Shown: in pieces, positions 1-9,450 of the stretch
How positions within the stretch are numbered: position 1 is the stretch's first letter
How the letters are laid out: each line of letters opens with the position of its first letter
Source of the DNA: Hyphomonadaceae bacterium
GTDB lineage: Bacteria > Pseudomonadota > Alphaproteobacteria > Caulobacterales > Aquidulcibacteraceae
Length of the DNA stretch: 64,000 bases
Direction: 5' to 3'
Assembly: GCA_019753175.1 (NCBI GenBank)
Contig: JAIELK010000016.1
Location: forward strand, 123,258 to 187,257
Made by a program: the position numbers and the translations under genes
Notes under the pieces: generated by a model
Seen by the model: the letters and a program-made list of their open reading frames with translations, nothing else
Databases searched by the model: none
Told to the model about the DNA's origin: nothing

Positions 1-828
1 GACGCCAAAGTTCATACAGCGCCGTACGGCGCGCTGCCCGATTTCACAGAAGCGCGCAAAGACGCAGATATCATCTTTACGCAGAACGGCACGACCTCTG
101 GTGTGAAGATCGCGACCTTTGACTGGATCGCGGCGGACCGCGACGGCGTCACCATCAACGACGCCACCAGCGCCGCGTTCGCGCAGTCGATCGATTGGCC
201 CAAGTGCGACGTGACGACGTTCTCCTGGCAGAAGGTGCTGGGCGGGGAGGCCGCGCACGGCATGATCGTGCTCTCGCCCCGCGCCATTGCACGGCTGGAA
301 AGCTATGCGCCGCCCTGGCCGCTGCCGAAGATTTTCAGGCTTGCCAAGAAGGGCAAGGTCGATCTCGAAATCTTCGAGGGCTCGACCATCAACACGCCCT
401 CGATGCTGGCGGTGGAAGACTATCTCGATGCGCTGAAATGGGCGGAGTCGATCGGAGGCTTGCCTGCTCTGCATGCGCGCGCCGACGAAAACGCCAGGGT
501 TTTGTTCGACTGGATCGAGCGCTCGTCTTGGGTCGCCAACCTCGCCATCCATCCCGCCACGCGCTCGAACACGAGTGTTTGCCTGAAGGTCGTTGATCCG
601 CGGGTCACCGCGCTCGACGATGCTGGCCAGGCGGAGTTTGCGAAGAAGCTGGCCGCTTTGCTCGAGAAGGAAGGCGTTGCCTTCGACGCCGCCTCCTATC
701 GCGCCGCGCCGCCGGGCCTGCGCATCTGGTGCGGCGCCACGATCGAGGCATCCGATCTGGAGGCGCTTACGCCCTGGCTCGACTGGTCGTTCGAAGCCTG
801 CCTCGCTGAGTTGAATCAGGCGGCGTGA
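1..828 (+). CDS. serC: phosphoserine aminotransferase, 3' part
   Basis: The reading frame is open from the first base of the window, so the N-terminus lies upstream. SerC converts 3-phosphohydroxypyruvate and glutamate to phosphoserine, the second step of serine synthesis, using PLP. The visible part holds the family segment [10 protein letters not shown] and the PLP-lysine region [15 protein letters not shown], then a normal C-terminal domain ending in a TGA stop. serA follows about 100 bases downstream on the same strand and supplies the preceding reaction, so the two form a serine operon. The sequence resembles the long alphaproteobacterial type of SerC. Confidence 0.95.
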   Translation, partial: DAKVHTAPYGALPDFTEARKDADIIFTQNGTTSGVKIATFDWIAADRDGVTINDATSAAFAQSIDWPKCDVTTFSWQKVLGGEAAHGMIVLSPRAIARLESYAPPWPLPKIFRLAKKGKVDLEIFEGSTINTPSMLAVEDYLDALKWAESIGGLPALHARADENARVLFDWIERSSWVANLAIHPATRSNTSVCLKVVDPRVTALDDAGQAEFAKKLAALLEKEGVAFDAASYRAAPPGLRIWCGATIEASDLEALTPWLDWSFEACLAELNQAA

Positions 829-931
829 GGCACGACGGCGCCCGTGGTGGCGCGCGGACAGGGTCCCCTTCGATTCCGGATCGCGACGTCGGCGTGTCCT
901 GAGTCATGTTCTTGATGGATAGGTGATAGAA

Positions 932-2512
932 ATGCCCAGAGTGCTGATCAGCGACGAACTCTCGCCCGCGGCGATCGAAATCTTCACGCAGCGTGGCGTT
1001 GAAGTCGACTTTCAACCCAAGCTTGGCCCCGACGCGGCGAAGCTGAAAGAGATCATTGGCCAATATGATGGCCTGGCGATCCGTTCGGCCACCAAGGTGA
1101 AGGCGGACATCATCGCCGCGGCGAAGAACCTCAAAGTGATCGGCCGCGCCGGCATCGGCGTCGACAACGTCGACATTCCCGCCGCCACTGCGAAAGGCAT
1201 CGTCGTGATGAACACGCCGTTCGGCAATTCGATTACCACCGCCGAGCACGCGATCGCGCTGATGTTCGCGGCGGCGCGTCAGATCGCTGCGGCTGACGTT
1301 TCGACGCAAGCGGGGAAGTGGGAAAAGAATCGCTTCATGGGTGTGGAACTCTACGCCAAGACGCTGGGGCTCATCGGTTGCGGCAATATCGGCTCGATCG
1401 TCGCCGACCGCGCGCTCGGGCTCAAGATGAAGGTAATCGCCTACGATCCGTTCCTCTCGCCAGAGCGCGCGGTTCAAATCGGCGTGGAGAAAGTCGAACT
1501 CGATGAGCTGCTAGCCCGAGCGGACGTGATTTCCCTGCACGTGCCGATGACCGAGAAGACCAAAGACATCCTGAGCCGCGAGAACTTGGCGAAGACCAAG
1601 AACGGCGTGATGATTGTCAACGCCGCGCGAGGCGGGCTCGTCGACGAAGCAGCCTTGCGCGAAGGGCTCGACAGCGGCCACGTTTCGGCAGCGGCGTTCG
1701 ACGTGTTCACATTGGAGCCTGCCAAGGAGAATGTGCTGTTCGGAGCGCCCAACTTCATCGCGACGCCGCACCTTGGCGCGTCCACCAACGAGGCCCAGGA
1801 GAACGTAGCGCTGCAAGTTGCTGAGCAGATGAGCGACTATCTGATGACCGGCGCGGTCACCAACGCGCTCAATATGCCGTCGATTACGGCCGAGGAAGCG
1901 CCGCGTCTGAGGCCGTTCGCAGCGCTGGCGGAAAAACTCGGGGCTTTTGCCGGCCAGATTACCGATGATGGCCTCGAGGAAGTGGCGATCGAGTACGAGG
2001 GCGACGTCGCCAAACTCAACATGAAACCGCTGACTGCGACCGCGCTTGCCGGCCTGCTTCGGCCCTTGCTACAGGACGTCAATGTGGTCTCGGCGCCGGC
2101 GCTGCTCAAGGAACGCGGCGTTCCGCTCACCGAGTCGACGCGCGACGATTCTCCGATCTATGACAGCCTCATTCGGATCAAGGTGAAGACCGGCGGCAAG
2201 TGGCGCACGCTGGCCGGCACGGTGATCGCCGGCGCGCCGAAGATTACGGAAGTGAAGATGATGCAGCTCGAAGCGCCGTTCCACCCGGTGATGCTGTTCA
2301 TCAACAATTCCGACAAGCCGGGCTTCATAGGCGCGCTGGGGACATTGCTGGGCGACGCACAAATCAACATCGCGACTTTCCATCTTGGCCGCGAAGCTGA
2401 AGGCCAGGACGCGATTGCTCTCCTTGGCGTCGATCAGATCGTGTCCGACGACGTGCTCGCACGCATCAGGACGCTGCCGCATGTGCGATACGCCAAGGTC
2501 CTGCGCTTCTAG
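932..2512 (+). CDS. serA: D-3-phosphoglycerate dehydrogenase
   Basis: 526 aa, first enzyme of serine synthesis: oxidises 3-phosphoglycerate with NAD+. The order is an N-terminal substrate domain, a Rossmann domain with the loop GLIGCGNIGSI, the catalytic histidine in the TPHLGAST segment, an intervening domain, and a C-terminal ACT domain (PGFIGALGTLLGDAQINIA) that usually senses serine. This is the long form of the enzyme. ATG at 932 is preferred (MPRVLISDELS, with AGGTGAT just upstream); an in-frame GTG nine bases earlier is possible. It lies just downstream of serC, and its stop overlaps that of the convergent lipoprotein gene by a few bases. Confidence 0.96.
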   Translation: MPRVLISDELSPAAIEIFTQRGVEVDFQPKLGPDAAKLKEIIGQYDGLAIRSATKVKADIIAAAKNLKVIGRAGIGVDNVDIPAATAKGIVVMNTPFGNSITTAEHAIALMFAAARQIAAADVSTQAGKWEKNRFMGVELYAKTLGLIGCGNIGSIVADRALGLKMKVIAYDPFLSPERAVQIGVEKVELDELLARADVISLHVPMTEKTKDILSRENLAKTKNGVMIVNAARGGLVDEAALREGLDSGHVSAAAFDVFTLEPAKENVLFGAPNFIATPHLGASTNEAQENVALQVAEQMSDYLMTGAVTNALNMPSITAEEAPRLRPFAALAEKLGAFAGQITDDGLEEVAIEYEGDVAKLNMKPLTATALAGLLRPLLQDVNVVSAPALLKERGVPLTESTRDDSPIYDSLIRIKVKTGGKWRTLAGTVIAGAPKITEVKMMQLEAPFHPVMLFINNSDKPGFIGALGTLLGDAQINIATFHLGREAEGQDAIALLGVDQIVSDDVLARIRTLPHVRYAKVLRF

Positions 2513-3162
2513 CGAGCGGCGGGCATGCGGTGGGCATGCATCTCTGCGGGCCGGTCGAGGCGAATCCAGTTGCGGAACAGGGTCTCCACCTGCGTGCGCG
2601 AGGTGAGTTCGCACGTGCCGGCGCCGCTGCCTTCCTCACCGGCCTCGTTTGGCGGGGAGGACGGTGTCTGGGTTGGCGGTTTCGCCGAAACTTGCTTGCT
2701 GTCGCCGGGCGGCGCCTGCGGTTGCTGCATCATGGACTCGAACATCTGCGTCCACGGATTCTCGACGCCAACCTCGGCAAGCGCTGCGGGCGTAAAGTCG
2801 CTGCATTGCGGCTGGTAGCTGGAGATGGTCTCGCCGTCATAGCGGACCAGTCCATAGAAGTACCGATTGCCCCTGACTTCCTGCGCCACGTACCAGTGTT
2901 GCTGCAGCAGCGTTAACACAACACGCTGCGTTTCATCGCTGTCGGCGCTGACGCGAACACAGGCGCCGCCATCCGCGCTCATCGTGAAGGCGGGCTGGCG
3001 CTGGACAGCCCCGCTAGCGTCCGCGATCGCGACGCCGAATGTGGTCTCCTGGCGAAACGGGCAGGACCCCCGCGATTCCGGGTAAAGCGGAGACTCCGAG
3101 CTGAAGCAGCCGGTGAGCGCAAGCGCGCTGAGAGCTGATGCCGCAAGCGCCGTCCAACGCAT
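2509..3162 (-). CDS. putative lipoprotein, unknown function
   Basis: 217 aa starting MRWTALAASALSALALTGCF, a lipoprotein signal peptide with lipobox LTGC, so it should be lipid-anchored in the envelope. An ATG four codons further upstream is possible. The mature part has several cysteines (GSCPF, GACVRV, PQCSDF, GTCEL) and a Pro/Ser/Gln-rich stretch near the C-terminus. No family is recognised. It is convergent with serA and divergent from the PagL-like gene, with about 120 bases of shared upstream DNA. Confidence 0.7.
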   Translation of the reverse strand: MRWTALAASALSALALTGCFSSESPLYPESRGSCPFRQETTFGVAIADASGAVQRQPAFTMSADGGACVRVSADSDETQRVVLTLLQQHWYVAQEVRGNRYFYGLVRYDGETISSYQPQCSDFTPAALAEVGVENPWTQMFESMMQQPQAPPGDSKQVSAKPPTQTPSSPPNEAGEEGSGAGTCELTSRTQVETLFRNWIRLDRPAEMHAHRMPAAR

Positions 3163-3281
3163 TTCAGCCTCCACAATTCATGTGTGCTTGCACGATAGGT
3201 TCGACGGCGGCGGCTGTCACCATAAGTCTCGCTTCCCTCGCCGTCCGCCGCCCGCTAAATGTCCGGCAACGGGAGAGTCGG

Positions 3282-3866
3282 ATGCGGATTAGCGGTCTGG
3301 GGTTTGCGGCATTCGGCGCAGCGGTTGCGGCCGCACCGCAGGCGCAGGCCGGTGTCGATGAAGTCCATGTCGGCGTTATGGCGCACAACATCTGCGTCAC
3401 CGATTGCAAGAACGCCAACAAGGAAGATGGCCCCAATGTAGAAGTACAGGCCTCGTTCGACTCCCCGTCATGGCTTGATTGGGCGGGCTCACCGCAACCT
3501 TACGTGATGGCGTCGATCAATACGGCGGGCGACACCAGTTTTGCCGGCGTCGGGCTCGAGTGGCGGTGGCAGTTCGCCGAGCGCTGGGCGCTTGAGCCAG
3601 GCGTCGGCTACGTTGTCCACGATGGCGAACTCGAAAACCCTTATGCGAATGGCACGCCGGAAGCCGCCGCCTTCGCGGCCGAGCATGTACAACTCGGCTC
3701 CGAAGATCTGTTCCGAACCTCGATCGGATTGACGCGCGATCTCGACGGGCCGTGGGAGGCCCAGCTCTTCTTCGAGCACTTGAGCCATGGGCAAATCCTG
3801 GGCGAGGGCCGCAATCAGGGGCTGGATCAGCTGGGAATCCGCCTCGGTTATCAGCTCGGCGGCTGA
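3282..3866 (+). CDS. PagL-like lipid A 3-O-deacylase family protein
   Basis: 194 aa with a cleavable signal peptide (MRISGLGFAAFGAAVAAAPQ, then AQA). The body alternates short hydrophobic and polar strands as in a small outer-membrane barrel. Near the C-terminus the segment FFEHLSHGQILGEGRNQG has the His-x-Ser pair that is catalytic in PagL, which removes the 3-O acyl chain of lipid A. ATG at 3282 was chosen because GGGAGAG lies just upstream and the signal peptide starts there; the frame is open further upstream but without a plausible leader. Assignment rests on the C-terminal motif and overall size. The next gene is a patatin, also a lipid acyl hydrolase. Confidence 0.7.
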   Translation: MRISGLGFAAFGAAVAAAPQAQAGVDEVHVGVMAHNICVTDCKNANKEDGPNVEVQASFDSPSWLDWAGSPQPYVMASINTAGDTSFAGVGLEWRWQFAERWALEPGVGYVVHDGELENPYANGTPEAAAFAAEHVQLGSEDLFRTSIGLTRDLDGPWEAQLFFEHLSHGQILGEGRNQGLDQLGIRLGYQLGG

Positions 3867-3941
3867 GCCGATCAGAATCTTTGAGTCGAGTTTTTCGCTG
3901 GCTCCGCTACTATTGGCTTGCTCCAGCCTGTGGGGGTGACG

Positions 3942-5120
3942 GTGAGCGATACATCTGTGAAGGAACGCCTCAGTCGGCCGGGCCCAAAGCGCATCCTCGC
4001 GCTGGATGGCGGGGGCGTCCGAGGTCTTCTGACTGTCGGCATTTTGTCGGAGCTCGAAGCCGAGTTGCGCAAGCGTAGCGGGCGTAACGACTATCGTTTG
4101 TGCGATTACTTCGACCTCATCGGCGGCACCTCCACCGGCTCGATTATCGCCACAGGTCTGGCCTTGGGCATGACCGTTGCCGAGATTTCGGCCCTGTACA
4201 AAACTGTCATCCCGCGCGTGTTCCGGCGCTTCTGGTTCCAGGGCGTCGGCTTCCTGCGGGCGATGTTTCCCAGTGGGCCGCTGGCGACTGCGCTCAAGGC
4301 GCAGTTCGGTGGGCGCACATTGGAGTCGTCAGACCTGCGCTGCGGGCTGGCGGTTCACTGTAAGCGGATCGACACGGGCAGCGCGTGGGTCCTCGTGAAC
4401 CACCCCGACTGGGTCTATTACGACGAGAACAAGGGCTTCCGCTTGCGTGACATCGTGCAGGCCAGCGCGGCGGCGCCGCACTTCTTTCGCGGCGTGATGC
4501 TGACGCTGCCGGTCCCAGGCGACGCCGACAAGTCCGTGGACGCATTCGTCATCGACGGCGGCGTCGGCGGCTACAACAATCCCGCGATGGAACTTGCCAT
4601 TGCCGCTACCGACCCCGCTTATGGATTCAACTGGAAGCCCGGCAAGGACAATCTCTACATCCTCTCGGTAGGCACCGGCTTCATCCGCGAACGCACGGAT
4701 GCGCGCAAGTATCGGAGCAGCACCTTCGTCGGCCAGACGCTGAACGCTCTGCGCGGCATGATCAATGATGTGTCATTGCAGCAAATCGCCTACATGCAGG
4801 CGATTTCGGAAAGCCAGCATCGCTGGTTCATCAACAGCGAGAAGGCCGATCAGCCGACCGCGCCATACTTGGCGCCCGAACCGCTGCTGCATTACCAGCG
4901 GTACGACGCGCGTATCGAAGATGTCCCAGCTGACCGCCGCAGGGCCGAGCACGCGCAGGCGCTGCTCAATCGTGAGCTGGAGCCGGACGATCTCAAGGGG
5001 CTGGTTTCGATCACGAATTCTGCCGACGCTAATCTCGCGCTGCTGGATGAGATCGGGCGCCGAGCAGGGCAGCACTATGTGCGGGTCGCCGCGCCGCCAG
5101 CTAAGTTCAACCCCTGGTGA
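3942..5120 (+). CDS. patatin-like phospholipase
   Basis: 392 aa. Patatin domain near the N-terminus: oxyanion loop DGGGVRGLL, nucleophile elbow GTSTG (Ser of GxSxG) and the second dyad residue in the DGGVGG segment. These are the three hallmarks of an active Ser-Asp lipid acyl hydrolase. No signal peptide or membrane segment is seen, so it is probably cytoplasmic. The start is taken as GTG at 3942, preceded by GGGGGTG; a TTG eight codons upstream is less likely. It follows the PagL-like gene by about 75 bases and may be co-transcribed. Substrate unknown. Confidence 0.88.
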   Translation: MSDTSVKERLSRPGPKRILALDGGGVRGLLTVGILSELEAELRKRSGRNDYRLCDYFDLIGGTSTGSIIATGLALGMTVAEISALYKTVIPRVFRRFWFQGVGFLRAMFPSGPLATALKAQFGGRTLESSDLRCGLAVHCKRIDTGSAWVLVNHPDWVYYDENKGFRLRDIVQASAAAPHFFRGVMLTLPVPGDADKSVDAFVIDGGVGGYNNPAMELAIAATDPAYGFNWKPGKDNLYILSVGTGFIRERTDARKYRSSTFVGQTLNALRGMINDVSLQQIAYMQAISESQHRWFINSEKADQPTAPYLAPEPLLHYQRYDARIEDVPADRRRAEHAQALLNRELEPDDLKGLVSITNSADANLALLDEIGRRAGQHYVRVAAPPAKFNPW

Positions 5121-5176
5121 TCCTTCGCTCTTGCGCGCCGGCGTGAACCGGGCCAAGCGGACGCTGAGGAGAATCC

Positions 5177-6466
5177 ATGTCCGGAGTCGTGGTGGTCGGC
5201 GCCCAGTGGGGCGACGAGGGCAAAGGCAAGATCGTCGACTGGTTGTGCAATCGCGCCGACGTCGTGGTGCGCTTCCAGGGCGGCCATAACGCCGGCCACA
5301 CGCTGGTGGTCGGCAACACTACCTACAAGCTGGCGCTGCTGCCGTCGGGCGTCGTGCAAGGCAAACTCTCGATCATCGGCAACGGCGTGGTGGTCGATCC
5401 CTGGGCGCTGGCCGAAGAGATCGCGAAAATCACCGCGCAAGGCGTTGCCATCAGCCCGGACATGTTGGTGCTCTCCGACCAAGCCTGTCTCATCCTGCCG
5501 TTTCACCGCGATCTTGACGCCGCGCGCGAGGCGCAGGCGGGCGCGGCCTCGATCGGCACGACCAAGCGCGGGATCGGGCCTGCTTACGAGGATAAGGTCG
5601 GTCGCCGTGCGTTGCGCGTCGCCGATCTGGCCGATGCCAGCGCCATCGAGTGGAAGATTGAGCGCCTGACCGCGCATCACAACGCGTTGCGCAAAGGACT
5701 TGGACTACCGGAAATTGACGTCGACGCGCTGAAGCGCGAGCTCGCGGCGATCGCGCCGACAGTGCTGCCCTACGCGCAACCGGCTTGGCGCGTCCTGGAT
5801 GCGGCGTTTCAGCAATCGAAGCGGGTGTTGTTCGAGGGCGCGCAGGGTGTGCTGCTCGACGTCGATCACGGCACCTATCCCTTCGTCACGTCGTCCAACG
5901 TCGCCGCCGGGCAAGCGGCGGCGGGGGCCGGCGTTGGGCCGGGCAAGATCAGCTACGTGCTCGGGCTGGTGAAGGCCTACACAACGCGCGTCGGCGCGGG
6001 GCCGTTTCCGACCGAGTTGCACGATGACGTCGGCAAGCGCCTGGGCGAAGTCGGCCACGAATTCGGCACCAATACCGGCCGCCCGCGCCGCTGCGGTTGG
6101 TTCGATGCAGTACTTGTACGACAATCCGTGGCGCTCTGCGGCGCCGACGGCATCGCGCTCACCAAGCTCGACGTGCTCGACGGCTTCGACGAGATCAAGA
6201 TCTGCACCGGCTACAAGCTGGGCGACAAGATCATCGATTATCTGCCCGCAGGGGTGAAAGAGCAGGCCGCGGTCGAACCCATCTACGAAACGCTCGACGG
6301 TTGGAAGAAGACCACGCGGGGCGCGCGCTCCTCCCGCGATCTCCCTGCCAAAGCCATCAAGTACATCCGCCGTATCGAAGAGTTGATCGGCGCGCCGGCC
6401 GCGATCGTATCGACGAGCCCCCAGCGCGACGACGTGATCCTGATGCGCGATCCGTTCAAGGCTTGA
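5177..6466 (+). CDS. purA: adenylosuccinate synthetase
   Basis: 429 aa, full length for the family. Joins IMP and aspartate with GTP hydrolysis to make adenylosuccinate, the first committed step to AMP. The N-terminal GTP-binding loop is [11 protein letters not shown], the catalytic histidine is in GGHNAGHT, and the conserved [14 protein letters not shown] and [10 protein letters not shown] segments are present. Start ATG is preceded by GAGGAG. purT begins six bases after its stop, so the two purine genes form an operon. Confidence 0.98.
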   Translation: MSGVVVVGAQWGDEGKGKIVDWLCNRADVVVRFQGGHNAGHTLVVGNTTYKLALLPSGVVQGKLSIIGNGVVVDPWALAEEIAKITAQGVAISPDMLVLSDQACLILPFHRDLDAAREAQAGAASIGTTKRGIGPAYEDKVGRRALRVADLADASAIEWKIERLTAHHNALRKGLGLPEIDVDALKRELAAIAPTVLPYAQPAWRVLDAAFQQSKRVLFEGAQGVLLDVDHGTYPFVTSSNVAAGQAAAGAGVGPGKISYVLGLVKAYTTRVGAGPFPTELHDDVGKRLGEVGHEFGTNTGRPRRCGWFDAVLVRQSVALCGADGIALTKLDVLDGFDEIKICTGYKLGDKIIDYLPAGVKEQAAVEPIYETLDGWKKTTRGARSSRDLPAKAIKYIRRIEELIGAPAAIVSTSPQRDDVILMRDPFKA

Positions 6467-6472
6467 GACCCA

Positions 6473-7651
6473 ATGACCGTTATCGGCACGCCGCTGTCGC
6501 GCTCCGCTCTCAAGGTGATGTTCCTCGGCGGCGGCGAACTCGGCAAGGAAGTCGTGATCGAGTTGCAGCGGCTCGGCGTGGAGACCATCGTCGTCGATCG
6601 CTACGCCAACGCGCCGGCGCAGCAGGTCGCGCATCGCGCCCACGTCATCGACATGACCGATGCGACAGCGCTGCGCGCGCTGGTTGAGCAGGAGCGTCCG
6701 CACCTGATCGTGCCTGAAATCGAGGCCATCGCCACCGACGAACTGGTGCGCATCGAAGCGGAAGGTCTCGCACGCGTGATCCCCACCGCGAGCGCCGCCC
6801 ACATCACCATGAACCGCGAGCGCATCCGCATGCTGGCGGCTGAAGAGTTGAGTCTGCCGACTTCGCCTTACGCCTTCGCATCGTCGCTTAAAGACATGCA
6901 AACGGCGATCGATCGCATCGGCTTTCCCTGCTTCGTGAAGCCAGTGATGTCGTCATCCGGAAAAGGCCAGAGCCGGCTCAAGACGCAAGCCGATGTCGCG
7001 CCGGCTTGGGAATGCGCGATGAGCGCGGGCCGGGTGAAGCAGCCGCGCGTCATCGTCGAGGGGCAGGTCGACTTCGACTTCGAAGTCACGCTGCTCACCG
7101 TGCGCGCCATCAGCGGCACACATTTCTGCGAACCGATCGGCCACGTGCAGGTTGACGGCGACTATGTCGAAAGTTGGCAGCCGCAAGCGATGACCGCGCA
7201 GGCGCTGGCGCGCGCGCGCGACATCGCCGGCAAGGTCACTTCGGCGCTCGGCGGACAAGGGATCTTTGGCGTCGAGTTGTTCGTGAAGGGCGACGAGGTG
7301 TGGTTCTCGGAAGTCAGCCCACGTCCGCACGACACCGGCTTGGTCACGCTTGTTTCCCAGAACCAGAGCGAGTTTGCGCTGCACGCGCGCGCGATCCTTG
7401 ACTTGCCCATCGACACGATGTTGCGCGCGCCGGGCGCGAGCGCGGTGATCTATGGCGGCATGGAAGCGAAAGGTATTGCGTTTGATGGGGTCGCCGAAGC
7501 GCTCGCCGTTCCTGACACGGAGTTGCGCCTGTTCGGCAAACCCGAGAGCTTCAAGAAGCGCCGCATGGGTGTGGCGCTGGCGCGAGGGCGCGATGCCAAG
7601 GAGGCGCGCGCGCGTGCAAAGCGGGCGGCGTCTGCTATAAGGCCAGTGTAG
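6473..7651 (+). CDS. purT: formate-dependent phosphoribosylglycinamide formyltransferase
   Basis: 392 aa ATP-grasp enzyme that makes formyl-GAR from GAR, formate and ATP in purine synthesis, independent of 10-formyl-THF. The N-terminal Rossmann-like segment is [14 protein letters not shown]; the central ATP-grasp domain has [15 protein letters not shown] and [16 protein letters not shown]. It starts six bases after purA. A short hairpin (GCCCA-TTG-TGGGC, 7651-7663) follows its stop but has no T run. Confidence 0.96.
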   Translation: MTVIGTPLSRSALKVMFLGGGELGKEVVIELQRLGVETIVVDRYANAPAQQVAHRAHVIDMTDATALRALVEQERPHLIVPEIEAIATDELVRIEAEGLARVIPTASAAHITMNRERIRMLAAEELSLPTSPYAFASSLKDMQTAIDRIGFPCFVKPVMSSSGKGQSRLKTQADVAPAWECAMSAGRVKQPRVIVEGQVDFDFEVTLLTVRAISGTHFCEPIGHVQVDGDYVESWQPQAMTAQALARARDIAGKVTSALGGQGIFGVELFVKGDEVWFSEVSPRPHDTGLVTLVSQNQSEFALHARAILDLPIDTMLRAPGASAVIYGGMEAKGIAFDGVAEALAVPDTELRLFGKPESFKKRRMGVALARGRDAKEARARAKRAASAIRPV

Positions 7652-7677
7652 CCCATTGTGGGCCAGGGGGTCTTCGA

Positions 7678-8394
7678 ATGAACACGGCGCGGCCGGTCAC
7701 AGGCGCATGCGCCATCGCGCTTGCCATCGTTTTCAACATACCATTCGCGGTCCTTGCGGCGACCTACGACTATCCTGATGTGCTGCGCCGTCCTGCGGGA
7801 GAAGCGCTCGAACTTTTCGCCGCTGGCGGCGCGTCGCTCATCCTCACTTGGCACGCATTCGCACTCTCGGCACTCGCGCTCATTCCAATGGCGTTTGCTT
7901 TGTCCCTGACGCCAGCGCGCGTTGCGCAACGTCCCGCGCTTGCCATCGGCGCGGCCGTAACAGGCGCTCTCTCTGGTTTGGCGCAAGCGATCGGTCTGTG
8001 GCGTTGGGTGTTCGTTGTTCCTGGCCTTGCACGCACGCACGCGGACACGGCTGCGCCGATCGAGTCGAGGCAGGCGGCCGAACATGTATTCGCTGCGCTC
8101 AATCAGTATGGCGGTGTGGCGATTGGGGAACATCTGGGGCAATGGCTGCTTGCGCTGTTCGTGTTCATGCTGTCGTTGCTGCAATGGAGCGAACGCAAGC
8201 GCGTGTGCGCGGTGTTCGGCCTAGTCACCGCGCTCACGATTGCAATTGGCACTGGCGAAGGTTTGGCGATTGCCCTTGGCGCGTCTGGCGAAGTATTCAG
8301 CGCCGCCACGATTGGCGGGTTTCTCGGTCTCACGCTTTGGCTTATCGTCACCGGCATAGGCCTGTTTCGCGCTGCGTCAGCTAAGGGGACATAG
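7678..8394 (+). CDS. DUF4386-like integral membrane protein
   Basis: 238 aa with about six hydrophobic segments: residues 10-28, 50-78, 88-118, 150-168, 178-202 and 210-230. The pattern, length and an early loop with YDYPDVLRRPAGE fit DUF4386 membrane proteins, whose function is unknown. A GGGGG ribosome site lies upstream of the ATG. It follows purT by 26 bases, and a GC-rich hairpin lies between it and the next gene. Confidence 0.65.
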   Translation: MNTARPVTGACAIALAIVFNIPFAVLAATYDYPDVLRRPAGEALELFAAGGASLILTWHAFALSALALIPMAFALSLTPARVAQRPALAIGAAVTGALSGLAQAIGLWRWVFVVPGLARTHADTAAPIESRQAAEHVFAALNQYGGVAIGEHLGQWLLALFVFMLSLLQWSERKRVCAVFGLVTALTIAIGTGEGLAIALGASGEVFSAATIGGFLGLTLWLIVTGIGLFRAASAKGT

Positions 8395-8408
8395 AGTCAC
8401 AGCGCTGA

Positions 8409-8425
8409 GGCGGGCGCCGCCCGCC
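8409..8425 (+). terminator. GC-rich hairpin, possible weak terminator
   Basis: Perfect 7-bp inverted repeat GGCGGGC-GCC-GCCCGCC directly after the DUF4386-like gene, followed by AGTTTAGC. There is only a short T tract, so intrinsic termination would be weak; the hairpin could also serve mRNA stability. Confidence 0.4.
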
Positions 8426-8454
8426 AGTTTAGCATCTTCTGAAACGGAGCCCCA

Positions 8455-9414
8455 ATGCCCACACCGCAAGCGCCGATCAATTCCGGCTACGGCATGCGCA
8501 CGGAAGCGCGCGAGGCGCTTGGCGGGCGCGATCTTAAAGGGAAAGTCGCCATCGTCACCGGCGGCTATTCCGGCTTGGGCTTGGAGACGACCAAAGCCCT
8601 CGCAGGCGCTGGCGCTATCGTCATCGTGCCGGCGCGTACGCCAGAGAAAGCGCAGGCGGCGCTAAGGGATATTGCCAACGTCGAGCAAGCCGCGCTCGAT
8701 CTCGCCGATCCCGCCAGCATCGACGCCTTTGCTGCCGGCTTCTTGTCGCGCACCAAGAGGCTCGACATCCTGGTCAACAATGCCGCCATCATGGCGTCGC
8801 CGCTCATGCGCGACGCGCGCGGTTACGAGGCGCAGTTCGCCACCAACCATCTTGGCCACTTCCAGCTGACCGCGCGGCTCTGGCCGGCGCTCAAGGCAGC
8901 CGGCGCGCGCGTCGTATCGCTCTCTTCGATCGGCCACCGCATCTGCCCGCCTGATCTCGACGACCCGAACTTCGAGCGCACCGAGTACAACAAGTGGGTG
9001 GCATACGGCCGGGCGAAGTCCGCCAATGCGCTGTTTGCGGTCGGGCTCGACCGGCGCGGCGAAGCCCATGGCGTGCGCGCCTTCGCCGTGCATCCTGGCG
9101 GCATCATGACGGACCTGCAGCGCTTCATGCCGGAAGAAGAAAAGCGCGCCATGGGCTGGATCGACGCTGAGGGCAATGTCGATCCGCGCTTCAAGACTCC
9201 GAGCCAAGGTGCAGCCACCAGCGTTTGGTGCGCGGCGAATGTGCAGCTCGACGGCAAGGGCGGCGTCTATTGCGAGGACTGCGACATCGCGCGCGCCGTT
9301 CCCGCCGACGACAAGAGCTTCAGCGGCGTCCGCCCCTGGGCCACCGATCCCGCCTTGGCCGAGAGGCTCTGGGAACTGAGCGAGCGCATGACAGGCGCCC
9401 GGCTTGCAAGCTAA
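8455..9414 (+). CDS. short-chain dehydrogenase/reductase
   Basis: 319 aa NAD(P)-dependent oxidoreductase. The cofactor loop is TGGYSGLG (about 35-42), followed by NNAA at about 108-111, catalytic Ser158 (SLSS), and Tyr184 and Lys188 in YGRAKSAN. The long N-terminus and the HPGG segment after the active site resemble the retinol dehydrogenase/WW-oxidoreductase-like SDR branch. Substrate unknown. A GGAG site precedes the ATG. Confidence 0.88.
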   Translation: MPTPQAPINSGYGMRTEAREALGGRDLKGKVAIVTGGYSGLGLETTKALAGAGAIVIVPARTPEKAQAALRDIANVEQAALDLADPASIDAFAAGFLSRTKRLDILVNNAAIMASPLMRDARGYEAQFATNHLGHFQLTARLWPALKAAGARVVSLSSIGHRICPPDLDDPNFERTEYNKWVAYGRAKSANALFAVGLDRRGEAHGVRAFAVHPGGIMTDLQRFMPEEEKRAMGWIDAEGNVDPRFKTPSQGAATSVWCAANVQLDGKGGVYCEDCDIARAVPADDKSFSGVRPWATDPALAERLWELSERMTGARLAS

Positions 9415-9450
9415 GCGACGGAGTGGCGCGTCTGGTGCGTTATGGGCGTT

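Noticed and set aside
829..931. A tRNA-like TTCGATTCC segment between serC and serA.
   Set aside because: No acceptor, D-arm or anticodon stem can be paired around it.
5705..6901. A 398-codon open frame on the minus strand across purA and purT.
   Set aside because: Antisense to two well-identified enzymes, with no recognisable motif.
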